Of a stretch of DNA of 35,287 nt, positions 1 through 7,219 are shown piece by piece. The stretch is from DASUDX01 sp036275365. Its GTDB lineage: Bacteria > Pseudomonadota > Gammaproteobacteria > Nevskiales > Nevskiaceae. The stretch is taken from NCBI GenBank assembly GCA_036275365.1, contig DASUDX010000074.1:1-35287 (forward strand), written 5' to 3'. Within the stretch, counting starts at the first letter, position 1; every line of letters starts with the position of its first letter. The translations under genes were made by a program, and so were the position numbers. A model generated the notes under the pieces. It ran no database searches, had not been told where the DNA came from, and was given only the letters and a program-made list of their open reading frames with translations.

Positions 1-489
1 GATCTGCAGACCATCGAGCGGCGCAAGCCGCCGCCGCCGCCGCCGCCGAAGACGCCGCCGCCGCCGCCCAAGCTCAAGGTGGCCTCGGACACGCCGCCGC
101 AGCAGTCGCCGCTGCCGTTCAACATCCCGAACCTCGGTCTCAACGCCAGCGTGGGCGGTGGGCCGTTCATCGGCGAGATGGGCGCGGGTGGCGGGGCCAT
201 GGGGCTGTTCGATGGCGACATCATTCCGCTCGCCAAGATCGCCCCGCAGTACCCGCGCCAGGCGGCCCGCGACGGCATCGAGGGCTATGTGAAGCTCGAG
301 ATCCTGGTCAATCCGGACGGCACGGTGAAGTCGGCCCGGGTGATCGAGGCCAAGCCGCGTGGCGTGTTCGACTCCGCTGCCGTCACCACCGTGCTGAAGT
401 GGAAGTTCAAGCCGCGGGTGGTCGATGGCCGGCCGGTCGAGCAGAAGGGAACTCAGGTGCTGGAATTCAATCTCAGTGGCGAGGAGTAA
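1..489 (+). CDS. tonB: Energy transducer TonB, C-terminal part (5'-truncated by the window edge)
   Basis: The reading frame is open from base 1, so the N-terminal membrane anchor lies outside the window. What remains (162 residues) starts with a Pro-rich stretch encoded by CCG repeats, the periplasm-spanning linker typical of TonB, and ends with a TonB C-terminal domain: YPRQAARDGIEGYV, then GTVKSARVIEA, GVFDSAAVTTVLKWKFKP and a final VLEFNLS strand. TonB passes proton-motive-force energy from ExbB/ExbD to outer-membrane receptors. The short form followed directly by a TPR gene resembles the TonB2 systems of Vibrio, Shewanella and Xanthomonadales, so exbB/exbD genes are expected just upstream (inference). 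A GTG at 79 could be taken as a start, but would cut off the in-frame proline linker and is unlikely. Confidence 0.9.
   Translation, partial: DLQTIERRKPPPPPPPKTPPPPPKLKVASDTPPQQSPLPFNIPNLGLNASVGGGPFIGEMGAGGGAMGLFDGDIIPLAKIAPQYPRQAARDGIEGYVKLEILVNPDGTVKSARVIEAKPRGVFDSAAVTTVLKWKFKPRVVDGRPVEQKGTQVLEFNLSGEE
28..72 (+). repeat. CCG trinucleotide tract encoding the TonB proline linker
   Basis: Two runs of CCG codons, separated by AAG-ACG, encode polyproline blocks. This is normal for TonB linkers; the repeat tract could vary in length by slippage without breaking the frame. Confidence 0.7.
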
Positions 490-493
490 TGTC

Positions 494-1795
494 ATGACCG
501 CCCTGACCCCCAACCGTCGTCATCGCCTGTTTGCCGGGGCCGCGCTGCTGGTGTCGGCCCTGCTGCCGCTGGGTGCTGCCGCCCAGCAGGCCGAGTGCAA
601 GAACCCGCGCAAGGCCGCCGGGACGATGACCGAGTCGTTCTATCGCGGCATCGAGCAGGCCACCAAGCTGATGTCGGAGAACAAGTTCGACGACGCGATC
701 AGCCGACTGGCCAAGATCGCCGAGTCGGGCTCGGAGTACGAGAAGGCCGTCGCCAACTACAACCTCGGCTTCGCCTACAACTCCAAGAACGACATCGGCA
801 ACGCGATCAAGGCATTCCGCAAGGCGCTGGACGCCAACGCGCTGCCGCAGGTGCAGCATGACTCGCTGATGTTCAATACCGGCCAGCTCTACGTCATCAA
901 CAAGCAGGTCGACGAAGGCATCCGCACCCTCGAGCGCTTCATGGCCGAGTCCTGCGCGCCGCCCAATGCCGACGCCCACATCTTCCTCGCCAGCGCCTAT
1001 ACCGACCGCAAGCGCTTCCGTGACGCGCTGGCCCAGGTCGATGTCGCGATCAGCAAGGCCAAGCAGCCCAAGGAGAGCTGGCTGCAGCTCAAGCTCGGCA
1101 TCAATTACGAGCTCAAGGACTACCCGGCCTGCGCGCAGACGCTGATCCAGCTGATCGGCATGGCGCCGGCCAAGCCGGACTACTGGAAGCAGCTGTCGAG
1201 CATGTTCTTCGAGATGAAGGAGGACGCCGAGAGCGTCGCCGTGCTGGCCCTGGCGGAGCGCCAGGGCTTCGTCGAGAAGCCGACCGAGATCAAGAATCTC
1301 TACAACATCTACATGCTGATCGAGGTGCCGCTGAAGGCCGGCAACCTGCTGCAGACGGCGATGGATGCCAAGAAGATCCCGGCCGACGAGGACAACCTCA
1401 ACTCCCTCGCCAACGCCTGGATCAATGCCCGCGAGACCGAGAAGGCCGAGGCCACCCTCAAGCGCCTGGCGGCGATGTCGGACAAGGGCGAGTACTACTA
1501 CAAGCTCGGCGCCATGTACGGCGACGAGGAGCGCTGGAAGGACTCCAAGGAGATGCTGGAGAGGGCGCTGCAGAAGGGCGGTCTGAAGAAGACCGGCGAG
1601 GCCTGGATGCGGCTGGGTCTGGCCGCGCACAACCTCAAGGACACCCGCGCCGCCGTCAATGCGCTCAACAAGGCGCAGAACTACGACGAGACGCGGCGGC
1701 AGGCCAGCGAGTGGCTGCGCTTCATCAGCAGCGAGACCGCACCGGTGACGCCGGCCGAGTCGGCCGCTGGCGAGCCCGCGCCCAGCGCCGGCTGA
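494..1795 (+). CDS. Secreted tetratricopeptide repeat protein, TonB-associated
   Basis: 433 residues. The ATG at 494, four bases after the tonB stop, is chosen because it gives a clear Sec signal peptide (basic MTALTPNRRHR, hydrophobic core, cleavage near GAAA-QQ). An earlier in-frame start at 425 would lie inside tonB and bury this signal. The mature part is helical with repeated TPR-like units (AVANYNLGFAYNSKNDIGNA, YYYKLGAMYGDEERWKDS, AWMRLGLAAHNLKDTRAA) to the C-terminus, which ends in an Ala/Pro/Glu-rich tail. In TonB2-type clusters a TPR protein commonly follows tonB and is thought to support the energy-transducing complex in the periplasm; its exact role here is inferred only from position. 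It is probably cotranscribed with tonB. Confidence 0.88.
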   Translation: MTALTPNRRHRLFAGAALLVSALLPLGAAAQQAECKNPRKAAGTMTESFYRGIEQATKLMSENKFDDAISRLAKIAESGSEYEKAVANYNLGFAYNSKNDIGNAIKAFRKALDANALPQVQHDSLMFNTGQLYVINKQVDEGIRTLERFMAESCAPPNADAHIFLASAYTDRKRFRDALAQVDVAISKAKQPKESWLQLKLGINYELKDYPACAQTLIQLIGMAPAKPDYWKQLSSMFFEMKEDAESVAVLALAERQGFVEKPTEIKNLYNIYMLIEVPLKAGNLLQTAMDAKKIPADEDNLNSLANAWINARETEKAEATLKRLAAMSDKGEYYYKLGAMYGDEERWKDSKEMLERALQKGGLKKTGEAWMRLGLAAHNLKDTRAAVNALNKAQNYDETRRQASEWLRFISSETAPVTPAESAAGEPAPSAG

Positions 1796-1814
1796 GGCGG
1801 TTCCCGCTGCACCC

Positions 1815-1845
1815 GCAGCCCGGCTCCGGCCGGGCTGCGTGTTTT
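1815..1845 (+). terminator. Rho-independent terminator after the tonB-TPR transcript
   Basis: A perfect 9-bp stem GCAGCCCGG / CCGGGCTGC (1815-1823 with 1830-1838) with a 6-base loop is followed by GTGTTTT. It sits 20 bases after the TPR stop and 39 bases before the next start, so it probably separates the two transcripts. Confidence 0.75.
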
Positions 1846-1883
1846 CAAGCGCTGCCAGGCAGCCGCCGCGTAAGCTTCCGCGC

Positions 1884-2786
1884 ATGACTGCCTCGCGCTC
1901 CCGGATCCTGCTCGCCTTCGCCATCGTCTACCTGGTCTGGGGCTCGACCTATCTGGCGATCCGGGTGATGGTCGAGGTGCTGCCGCCGCTGCTCTCGGCG
2001 GGCCTGCGCTTTCTGTTCGCTGCCGCGCTGCTGCTCGGCTACTGCTTCTGGCGCGGCGATCGTCTGCCGCGCGGCGCCGCCAACTGGCGACACCTCGCGC
2101 TCAGCGGGGTGCTGATGCTGGCGGCGGCCAACGGCCTGGTCACCTGGGCGGAACAGTGGGTGGATTCCAACCAGGCGGCGCTGATCGTCGCCACCTCCGC
2201 CCTCTGGCTCGGCTGGATGGGCACCCGCGGGCCGTCCGGACAGGCGCTGTCGCCCGGCACCATCGCCGGCCTGGTGCTCGGCTTCGGTGGGGTGGCGCTG
2301 CTGGTGGGGGAGGGGCTGGGCGCCGGGCTGGCCCCCTGGCAGGCCTATGTCGGGCTGCAGGTGTCCTCGCTGTGCTGGGCGTTCGGCTCGATCTATTCCA
2401 AGCGGCATCCGGTGCAGGCGCCTCCGCTGATGACCGCCAGCCTGCAGATGCTGGTCGCCGGCCTGCTGATGAGCGCGCTCGGCCTGCTGCATGGCGACCT
2501 CGCCCGCTGGCGCTGGGAACTCGAGCCGCTGCTGGCGCTCGCCTATCTGACCGTGCTCGGCTCCTGCCTCGCCTATGGCTGTTACTTCTGGCTGGTGCAC
2601 CAGGTCACGCCGGCCCAGCTCGGTACCTATGCCTATGTCAATCCGGCGGTGGCGGTGCTGCTCGGCTGGTGGTGGCTGGACGAGCGACTCGGGCCGCTAC
2701 AGGTGATCGGGACCCTGGTGATCCTGCTCGGCGTGGTGCTGGTCACCCTCTCCAGCCGGCCCCCGCGGCCGGCGCCGGCGCGCTAG
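1884..2786 (+). CDS. EamA/DMT-family inner-membrane exporter, YedA-like
   Basis: 300 residues with about ten hydrophobic segments arranged as two EamA repeats (roughly residues 10-135 and 145-285). The N-terminal VYLVWGSTYLAIRV and the C-terminal YAYVNPAVAVLLGWWWLDE are characteristic of the drug/metabolite transporter superfamily and close to YedA-type members. The ATG at 1884 is preferred over a start at 1839, which would fall inside the terminator tail and add a non-hydrophobic leader. The family exports small metabolites or amino acids; the substrate cannot be read from sequence. The stop is three bases before the next gene, so it may share a transcript with the peptide transporter. Confidence 0.88.
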   Translation: MTASRSRILLAFAIVYLVWGSTYLAIRVMVEVLPPLLSAGLRFLFAAALLLGYCFWRGDRLPRGAANWRHLALSGVLMLAAANGLVTWAEQWVDSNQAALIVATSALWLGWMGTRGPSGQALSPGTIAGLVLGFGGVALLVGEGLGAGLAPWQAYVGLQVSSLCWAFGSIYSKRHPVQAPPLMTASLQMLVAGLLMSALGLLHGDLARWRWELEPLLALAYLTVLGSCLAYGCYFWLVHQVTPAQLGTYAYVNPAVAVLLGWWWLDERLGPLQVIGTLVILLGVVLVTLSSRPPRPAPAR

Positions 2787-2789
2787 CCG

Positions 2790-4382
2790 ATGCCGACCCG
2801 CTGCGGCCCGCGGCGAGCGGCGCGGTACCGCTGGCTGGGCGCGCTCGGGCTTCTCGCAGGGCTCATCGCCGGGTCGGCCTCGGCCGCGGTGCTGCGCAAG
2901 GGCAATGGCCCGGAGGTGGACAGTCTCGATCCCCAGCGGGCCCGCGGGGTGCCCGCAGCCAATGTGCTGCGCGATCTCTACGAGGGCCTCGTCGATACCG
3001 CGCCGGATGGGCGTCTGCGCCCCGCCGCGGCCCAGGGCTGGACACTCAGCGAGGACGGCCGCGCCTACACCTTCGAGCTGCGCGAGAACCTGCGCTGGTC
3101 GAATGGCGATGCGCTGACCGCCGAGCACTTCGCCGCCGGCCTGCGCCGGGCGGTGGACCCGGCCACCGCCTCGCAGTACGGCCAGCTGCTGGCGCCGATC
3201 CGCCACGCCGAGGCCATCCGCCGCGGCGAGCGGGCGCCGGCCGAGCTGGGGGTCGAGGTGCTCGGCCCCCGCCGCCTGCGCATTCACCTGCACCAGCCCA
3301 CGCCCTACTTCCTCGGGCTGCTGACCCACGCCACCAGCTATCCCCGCCACCCGCAGGCGGGCCTGCAGGCCCCGCCCAGCAATGGCGCCTACCGCCTGCA
3401 CGAGCATGTCCTGCAGTCGCATCTGACCCTGCACCGCAACCCGCACTACTGGAATGCCGCCGCGGTGCGCATCGACACCGTGCAGTACTGGGTCACCGAG
3501 GATGTCAATGCCGAGTTCCAGCGCTACCGTGCCGGGGGGCTGGACTGGACCGAGCAGGTGCCGGCGGGGCAGATCGAGCGCCTGCGCCGCGACTACCCCG
3601 ACCAGCTGCAGGTCCACCCCTATCTGGGCCTGTCCTATTACGGCCTCAACCTCGACCACGCGCCGCTGCGCGATCACCCGGGGTTGCGGCGCGCGCTGAC
3701 GCTCGCCATCGACCGCGAGCTGCTGGTGCAGCGCGTGCTCGGCAACGGGGAGGCGCCGGCCTATGGGTTCGTCCCGCTGGCGATGCGCGGCTACCCGGCC
3801 CTGCGGCCGGACTGGGCCGACTGGCCGCGCGAGCGGCGGCTGGCCGCGGCACGGGCGGCCCTGGCCGCGGACGGCTTCGGGGCGCAGCGGCCGCCGCCAC
3901 GGCTGCAGATCCGCTTCAACACCCACGACGATCACCGCAAGGTCGCGGTGGTGGTGGCGGCGATGTGGCGGCAGTGGCTCGGCATCGAGACCGAGCTGGT
4001 CAACGAGGAGGCGCGGGTGTTCTTCCAGAACCGCCGCGAGCGCCGGCTCACCCAGATCTTCCGCGCCGCCTGGATCGCCGACTTCGACGATCCCGCCAGC
4101 TTTCTCGAGCTGCTGCGCGCCGACAACCCGCTCAACAACACCGGCCATGCCGACCCCGGTTACGACGCCCTGCTCGATGCCGCCGCCGCCGAGGGCGACG
4201 CCGGCCGGCGCCTGGCCCTGCTGCAGCAGGCCGAGCAGCGCCTGATCGAGGCGCTGCCGCTGATCCCCCTCAACAGCTATGTCAGCAAGCGGCTGGTGAC
4301 GCCCCGTCTGCGCGGCTGGCAGGGCAATGCCATGGACCAGCACTACAGCAAGGACGCCTGGTTCGAGGAGGCCCGGCCATGA
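2790..4382 (+). CDS. Dipeptide/oligopeptide ABC transporter, periplasmic substrate-binding protein (SBP_bac_5)
   Basis: 530 residues. The N-terminus is a Sec signal peptide (basic region, hydrophobic LGALGLLAGLIAGSASA, cleavage near residue 32). The mature protein follows the family 5 binding-protein pattern: an opening DSLDPQRARG, the LYEGLVDTAPDG block, LSEDGRAYTFELRENLRWSNG, and a LRRALTLAIDRELLVQRVLGNGEAPAYG segment close to the family signature (written here as separate parts). It would capture peptides or similar solutes in the periplasm and deliver them to the permeases encoded next. The last codons overlap the following permease start by four bases (ATGA), showing translational coupling. 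The substrate is not predictable; an OppA/MppA- or DppA-like peptide binder is most likely. Confidence 0.92.
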   Translation: MPTRCGPRRAARYRWLGALGLLAGLIAGSASAAVLRKGNGPEVDSLDPQRARGVPAANVLRDLYEGLVDTAPDGRLRPAAAQGWTLSEDGRAYTFELRENLRWSNGDALTAEHFAAGLRRAVDPATASQYGQLLAPIRHAEAIRRGERAPAELGVEVLGPRRLRIHLHQPTPYFLGLLTHATSYPRHPQAGLQAPPSNGAYRLHEHVLQSHLTLHRNPHYWNAAAVRIDTVQYWVTEDVNAEFQRYRAGGLDWTEQVPAGQIERLRRDYPDQLQVHPYLGLSYYGLNLDHAPLRDHPGLRRALTLAIDRELLVQRVLGNGEAPAYGFVPLAMRGYPALRPDWADWPRERRLAAARAALAADGFGAQRPPPRLQIRFNTHDDHRKVAVVVAAMWRQWLGIETELVNEEARVFFQNRRERRLTQIFRAAWIADFDDPASFLELLRADNPLNNTGHADPGYDALLDAAAAEGDAGRRLALLQQAEQRLIEALPLIPLNSYVSKRLVTPRLRGWQGNAMDQHYSKDAWFEEARP

Positions 4383-5311
4383 GCCGGCGCCTCCTGCCGG
4401 CACTGCGCGGGCTGCTCGGCGCCCTCGCCACACTGTGGCTGCTGGTGACCCTGACCTTCCTGATCATGCGCAGCGCCCCGGGCGGGCCGTTCGACAGCGA
4501 GCGCAGCCCGCCGCGCGAGGTCGCCGAGCGGCTGGCCGCGGCCTATCACCTGGACGAGCCGCTGGTGCAGCAGTACGGGCGGTATCTGGGCGGACTGCTG
4601 CGCGGGGATCTGGGGCCCTCCTTCCAGTATCCGGACCGCCAGGTGGCCGAGCTGATCGCCGAGGGCTTGCCGGTGTCGGCCCTGATCGGCGGCCTCGCCC
4701 TGCTGCTGGCGCTGCTGCTGGGCGGGCTGATCGGCACCGTCGCCGCCCTGCACCGCGACCGTCCCCAGGACCGCCTGCTGATGACCCTGGCCCTGCTCGG
4801 TCTGTGCCTGCCCAACTTCGTGCTGGCGCCGCTGCTGGTGCTGCTGTTTGCCATTGCACTGGGCTGGCTGCCGGCCGGCGGCTGGTCCTGGCAGGACCCG
4901 CGCACCCTGGTGCTGCCGGTGCTGGCGCTGGCGCTGCCGCAGATCGGCATCCTCGCGCGGCTGGTCCGTACTGCCCTGCTCGAGACCCTGCACCAGCCCT
5001 TCCTGCGCACCGCGCGGGCCAAGGGCGTGCCGCTGCACCGCCAGCTCCGGGTGCACGCCCTGCGTCCGGTGGCGCTGCCGGTGCTGTCCTATCTCGGTCC
5101 GGCCGCCGCGGCCACGCTCACCGGCTCGGTGGTGGTGGAGCAGATCTTCGGCCTGCCGGGCATCGGCCGGCACTTCGTGCAGGCCGCGCTGAACCGCGAC
5201 TACACCCTGGTCCTCGGCGTGGTGCTGTTCTACGGCGCCCTGGTGCTGCTGTTCAACGCGCTGGTGGACGCGCTCTACCCGCGGCTGGATCCGCGGCTGC
5301 GCCGCCGATGA
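4379..5311 (+). CDS. Peptide ABC transporter permease 1 (DppB/OppB type)
   Basis: 310 residues, six hydrophobic segments. The start ATG overlaps the binding-protein stop (ATGA). The N-terminus LWLLVTLTFLIMRSAPGGPF is typical for DppB/OppB permeases, and the cytoplasmic coupling loop is visible as RTARAKGVPLHRQLRVHALR (EAA-type), followed by the conserved QIFGLPGIGRHFVQAALNRD motif near the C-terminus. It forms one half of the membrane channel of the importer. The open frame extends far upstream through other genes, but only this part codes; the upstream part is a GC-driven shadow. Confidence 0.92.
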   Translation: MSRRLLPALRGLLGALATLWLLVTLTFLIMRSAPGGPFDSERSPPREVAERLAAAYHLDEPLVQQYGRYLGGLLRGDLGPSFQYPDRQVAELIAEGLPVSALIGGLALLLALLLGGLIGTVAALHRDRPQDRLLMTLALLGLCLPNFVLAPLLVLLFAIALGWLPAGGWSWQDPRTLVLPVLALALPQIGILARLVRTALLETLHQPFLRTARAKGVPLHRQLRVHALRPVALPVLSYLGPAAAATLTGSVVVEQIFGLPGIGRHFVQAALNRDYTLVLGVVLFYGALVLLFNALVDALYPRLDPRLRRR

Positions 5312-6147
5312 GGGGGGCGCTCGCCAGCCAGCTGCTGCGGGCGCCGGCCGCGCGCTGGCCGCTGACCCTGCTCGGCCTGATCCTGCTGCTGGTGCTGCTC
5401 GGCCCGCTGCTGAGCCCCTGGTCGTTCGCCGAGATCGATTTCGACGGCGCCTGGCAGTCACCGCCGGGTCTCGCCGGGCAGCACTGGTTCGGCACCGATG
5501 CCCTGGGCCGGGACCTGTTCGTGCGGACCCTCGAAGGCGGGCGGCTGAGCCTGCTGGTGGCGCTGGTGGCGAGCCTGGTGAGCCTCGCCATCGGGGTCGT
5601 CTGGGGGATGCTGGCCGGCTATCTCGGTGGCCGCATCGACGCGCTGATGATGCGCAGCGTGGATTTGCTCTACGCGCTGCCCTTCCTGTTCCTGGTGATT
5701 CTGCTGCTGGTGCTGTTCGGCCGGCACATGGCCCTGGTGCTGATCGCCATCGGCGCGGTCAACTGGCTGGACATGGCGCGCCTGGTGCGCGGCCAGACCC
5801 TGAGCCTGAAGCAGCGCGAGTTCGTGCTGGCGGCGCGGGTGGCCGGGCTGGGTCCGCTGGCGATCCTGCGCCATCATCTGCTGCCGCATCTGCTGGGTCT
5901 GGTGCTGGTGACCCTGACCCTGACCCTGCCGCAGGTGATCCTGATGGAATCCTTCCTGAGCTTTCTCGGTCTGGGCATCCAGGAGCCCGCCACCAGCTGG
6001 GGGGCGCTGATCAACGAGGGCGCCCGCGAGATGGAGGTGGCGCCGTGGAGCCTGCTGTTTCCCGCCGGCTTCCTGGTGCTGACCCTGCTCTGCCTGAACC
6101 GCCTGGGCGATGTCGCCCGCGATCTGCTCGACCCGCAGACCCGATGA
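5308..6147 (+). CDS. Peptide ABC transporter permease 2 (DppC/OppC type)
   Basis: 279 residues. The start overlaps the stop of permease 1 (ATGA). After a first membrane segment (LTLLGLILLLVLLGPLL) it shows the DppC/OppC hallmark HWFGTDALGRDLFVRTLEGG, a coupling loop REFVLAARVAGLGPLAILRH, and LMESFLSFLGLGIQEPATSW near the end. Together with permease 1 it forms the heterodimeric channel. Its stop in turn overlaps the ATPase start, so the four transporter genes are tightly coupled. Confidence 0.93.
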   Translation: MRGALASQLLRAPAARWPLTLLGLILLLVLLGPLLSPWSFAEIDFDGAWQSPPGLAGQHWFGTDALGRDLFVRTLEGGRLSLLVALVASLVSLAIGVVWGMLAGYLGGRIDALMMRSVDLLYALPFLFLVILLLVLFGRHMALVLIAIGAVNWLDMARLVRGQTLSLKQREFVLAARVAGLGPLAILRHHLLPHLLGLVLVTLTLTLPQVILMESFLSFLGLGIQEPATSWGALINEGAREMEVAPWSLLFPAGFLVLTLLCLNRLGDVARDLLDPQTR

Positions 6148-7139
6148 GCCCGCCGCTGCTGGAGGTGCAGGGTCTGACCATCGCCTATCCGGCGGGCGGC
6201 GGGCTGCGCCGGGTGGTCGAGGGGCTGGACCTGCGCCTGGCGGCCGGAGAGGCGCTGGGGCTGGTCGGCGAGTCGGGCTCCGGCAAAAGCCAGACCCTGC
6301 TCAGCCTGCTCGGGCTGCTGCCGGCGACGTCGCGCATCAGTGGGCAGCGGCGGTTCGAGGGGCAGGATCTCGCCCGCCTCGACGAGCGGGGCTGGAACCG
6401 CCTGCGCGGTGGCGCCATCGGCCTGGTGTTCCAGGACGCGATGACCGCGCTCAATCCCTATCTGCGCATCGGCGATCAGCTCACCGAGGTGCTGGCCCTG
6501 CACCGCGGCCTGGGGGGCGCCGCCGCCGAGGCCGAGGCCGCGCGCTGGCTCAGCCTGGTCAAGATCCCCGGCGCCGCGCTGCGTCTGCGCCAGTATCCGC
6601 ACGAGCTCTCGGGCGGGCAGCGCCAGCGGGTGATGCTGGCCATGGCCCTGTGTGGCGGGCCCCGCCTGCTGCTGGCCGATGAACCGACCACCGCGCTGGA
6701 TGTGACGGTGCAGGCCGAGGTGCTGAACCTGCTGCGCGAGCTGCGCCAGGCCCTGGGGCTTGCGCTGATCCTGGTCACCCACGATCTGGCGGTGGTTGCC
6801 CAGACCTGTGACCGCACCCTGGTGCTGTATGGCGGCCAGGCGATGGAGGAGGGCCCCACCCGCCCCCTGCTCACCGATCCCCAGCACCCGTACACCCAGG
6901 CCCTGCTGGCGGCGCGACCGGATCGGCAGCGGCCGGGCAGCCGCCTGCTCGCCCTGCCACCGGCCGAGGCAGCCGCGGCCGGCGCCGGCTGTGCCTTCCG
7001 GCCCCGCTGCGGCCATGCCCAAGCACCCTGCGGCGAGGCGAGCGGCCCGTGGCGCGCGCTCGAACCCGGACGCTGGACCAGCTGTCAGCTGCGCCCGAGC
7101 CCGGTGCAGAGATTGCCAAGCGACGCGAACCGCGCATAA
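6144..7139 (+). CDS. Peptide ABC transporter ATP-binding protein (DppD/OppD type)
   Basis: 331 residues. The ATG at 6144 overlaps the permease 2 stop. Walker A GESGSGKS is at 42-49, the ABC signature LSGGQRQRV at 155-163, Walker B LLLADE at 175-180 and the switch His at 213. The C-terminal oligo_HPY domain carries four cysteines (C283, C289, C296, C314) in the CxFxPRC...C...C spacing seen in OppD/DppD proteins, a site that binds an iron-sulfur cluster in some members. The usual second ATPase (OppF/DppF) is not found downstream; the next gene is unrelated. Either this ATPase works as a homodimer or its partner is encoded elsewhere. Confidence 0.94.
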   Translation: MSPPLLEVQGLTIAYPAGGGLRRVVEGLDLRLAAGEALGLVGESGSGKSQTLLSLLGLLPATSRISGQRRFEGQDLARLDERGWNRLRGGAIGLVFQDAMTALNPYLRIGDQLTEVLALHRGLGGAAAEAEAARWLSLVKIPGAALRLRQYPHELSGGQRQRVMLAMALCGGPRLLLADEPTTALDVTVQAEVLNLLRELRQALGLALILVTHDLAVVAQTCDRTLVLYGGQAMEEGPTRPLLTDPQHPYTQALLAARPDRQRPGSRLLALPPAEAAAAGAGCAFRPRCGHAQAPCGEASGPWRALEPGRWTSCQLRPSPVQRLPSDANRA

Positions 7140-7219
7140 TCAAAACCAAACAAGTGGCGGCCGCCTGCAGGCGAGTCGACCCGAACGATCACCAGCGTGC
7201 GAAGAGAGAGGGGATCAGG

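Noticed and set aside
2156..4378. Apparent N-terminal extension of permease 1 giving a 1051-residue fusion
   Set aside because: The extension reads Ala/Gly/Arg/Pro-rich sequence out of frame through the exporter and binding-protein genes; the permease begins at the ATGA overlap at 4379.
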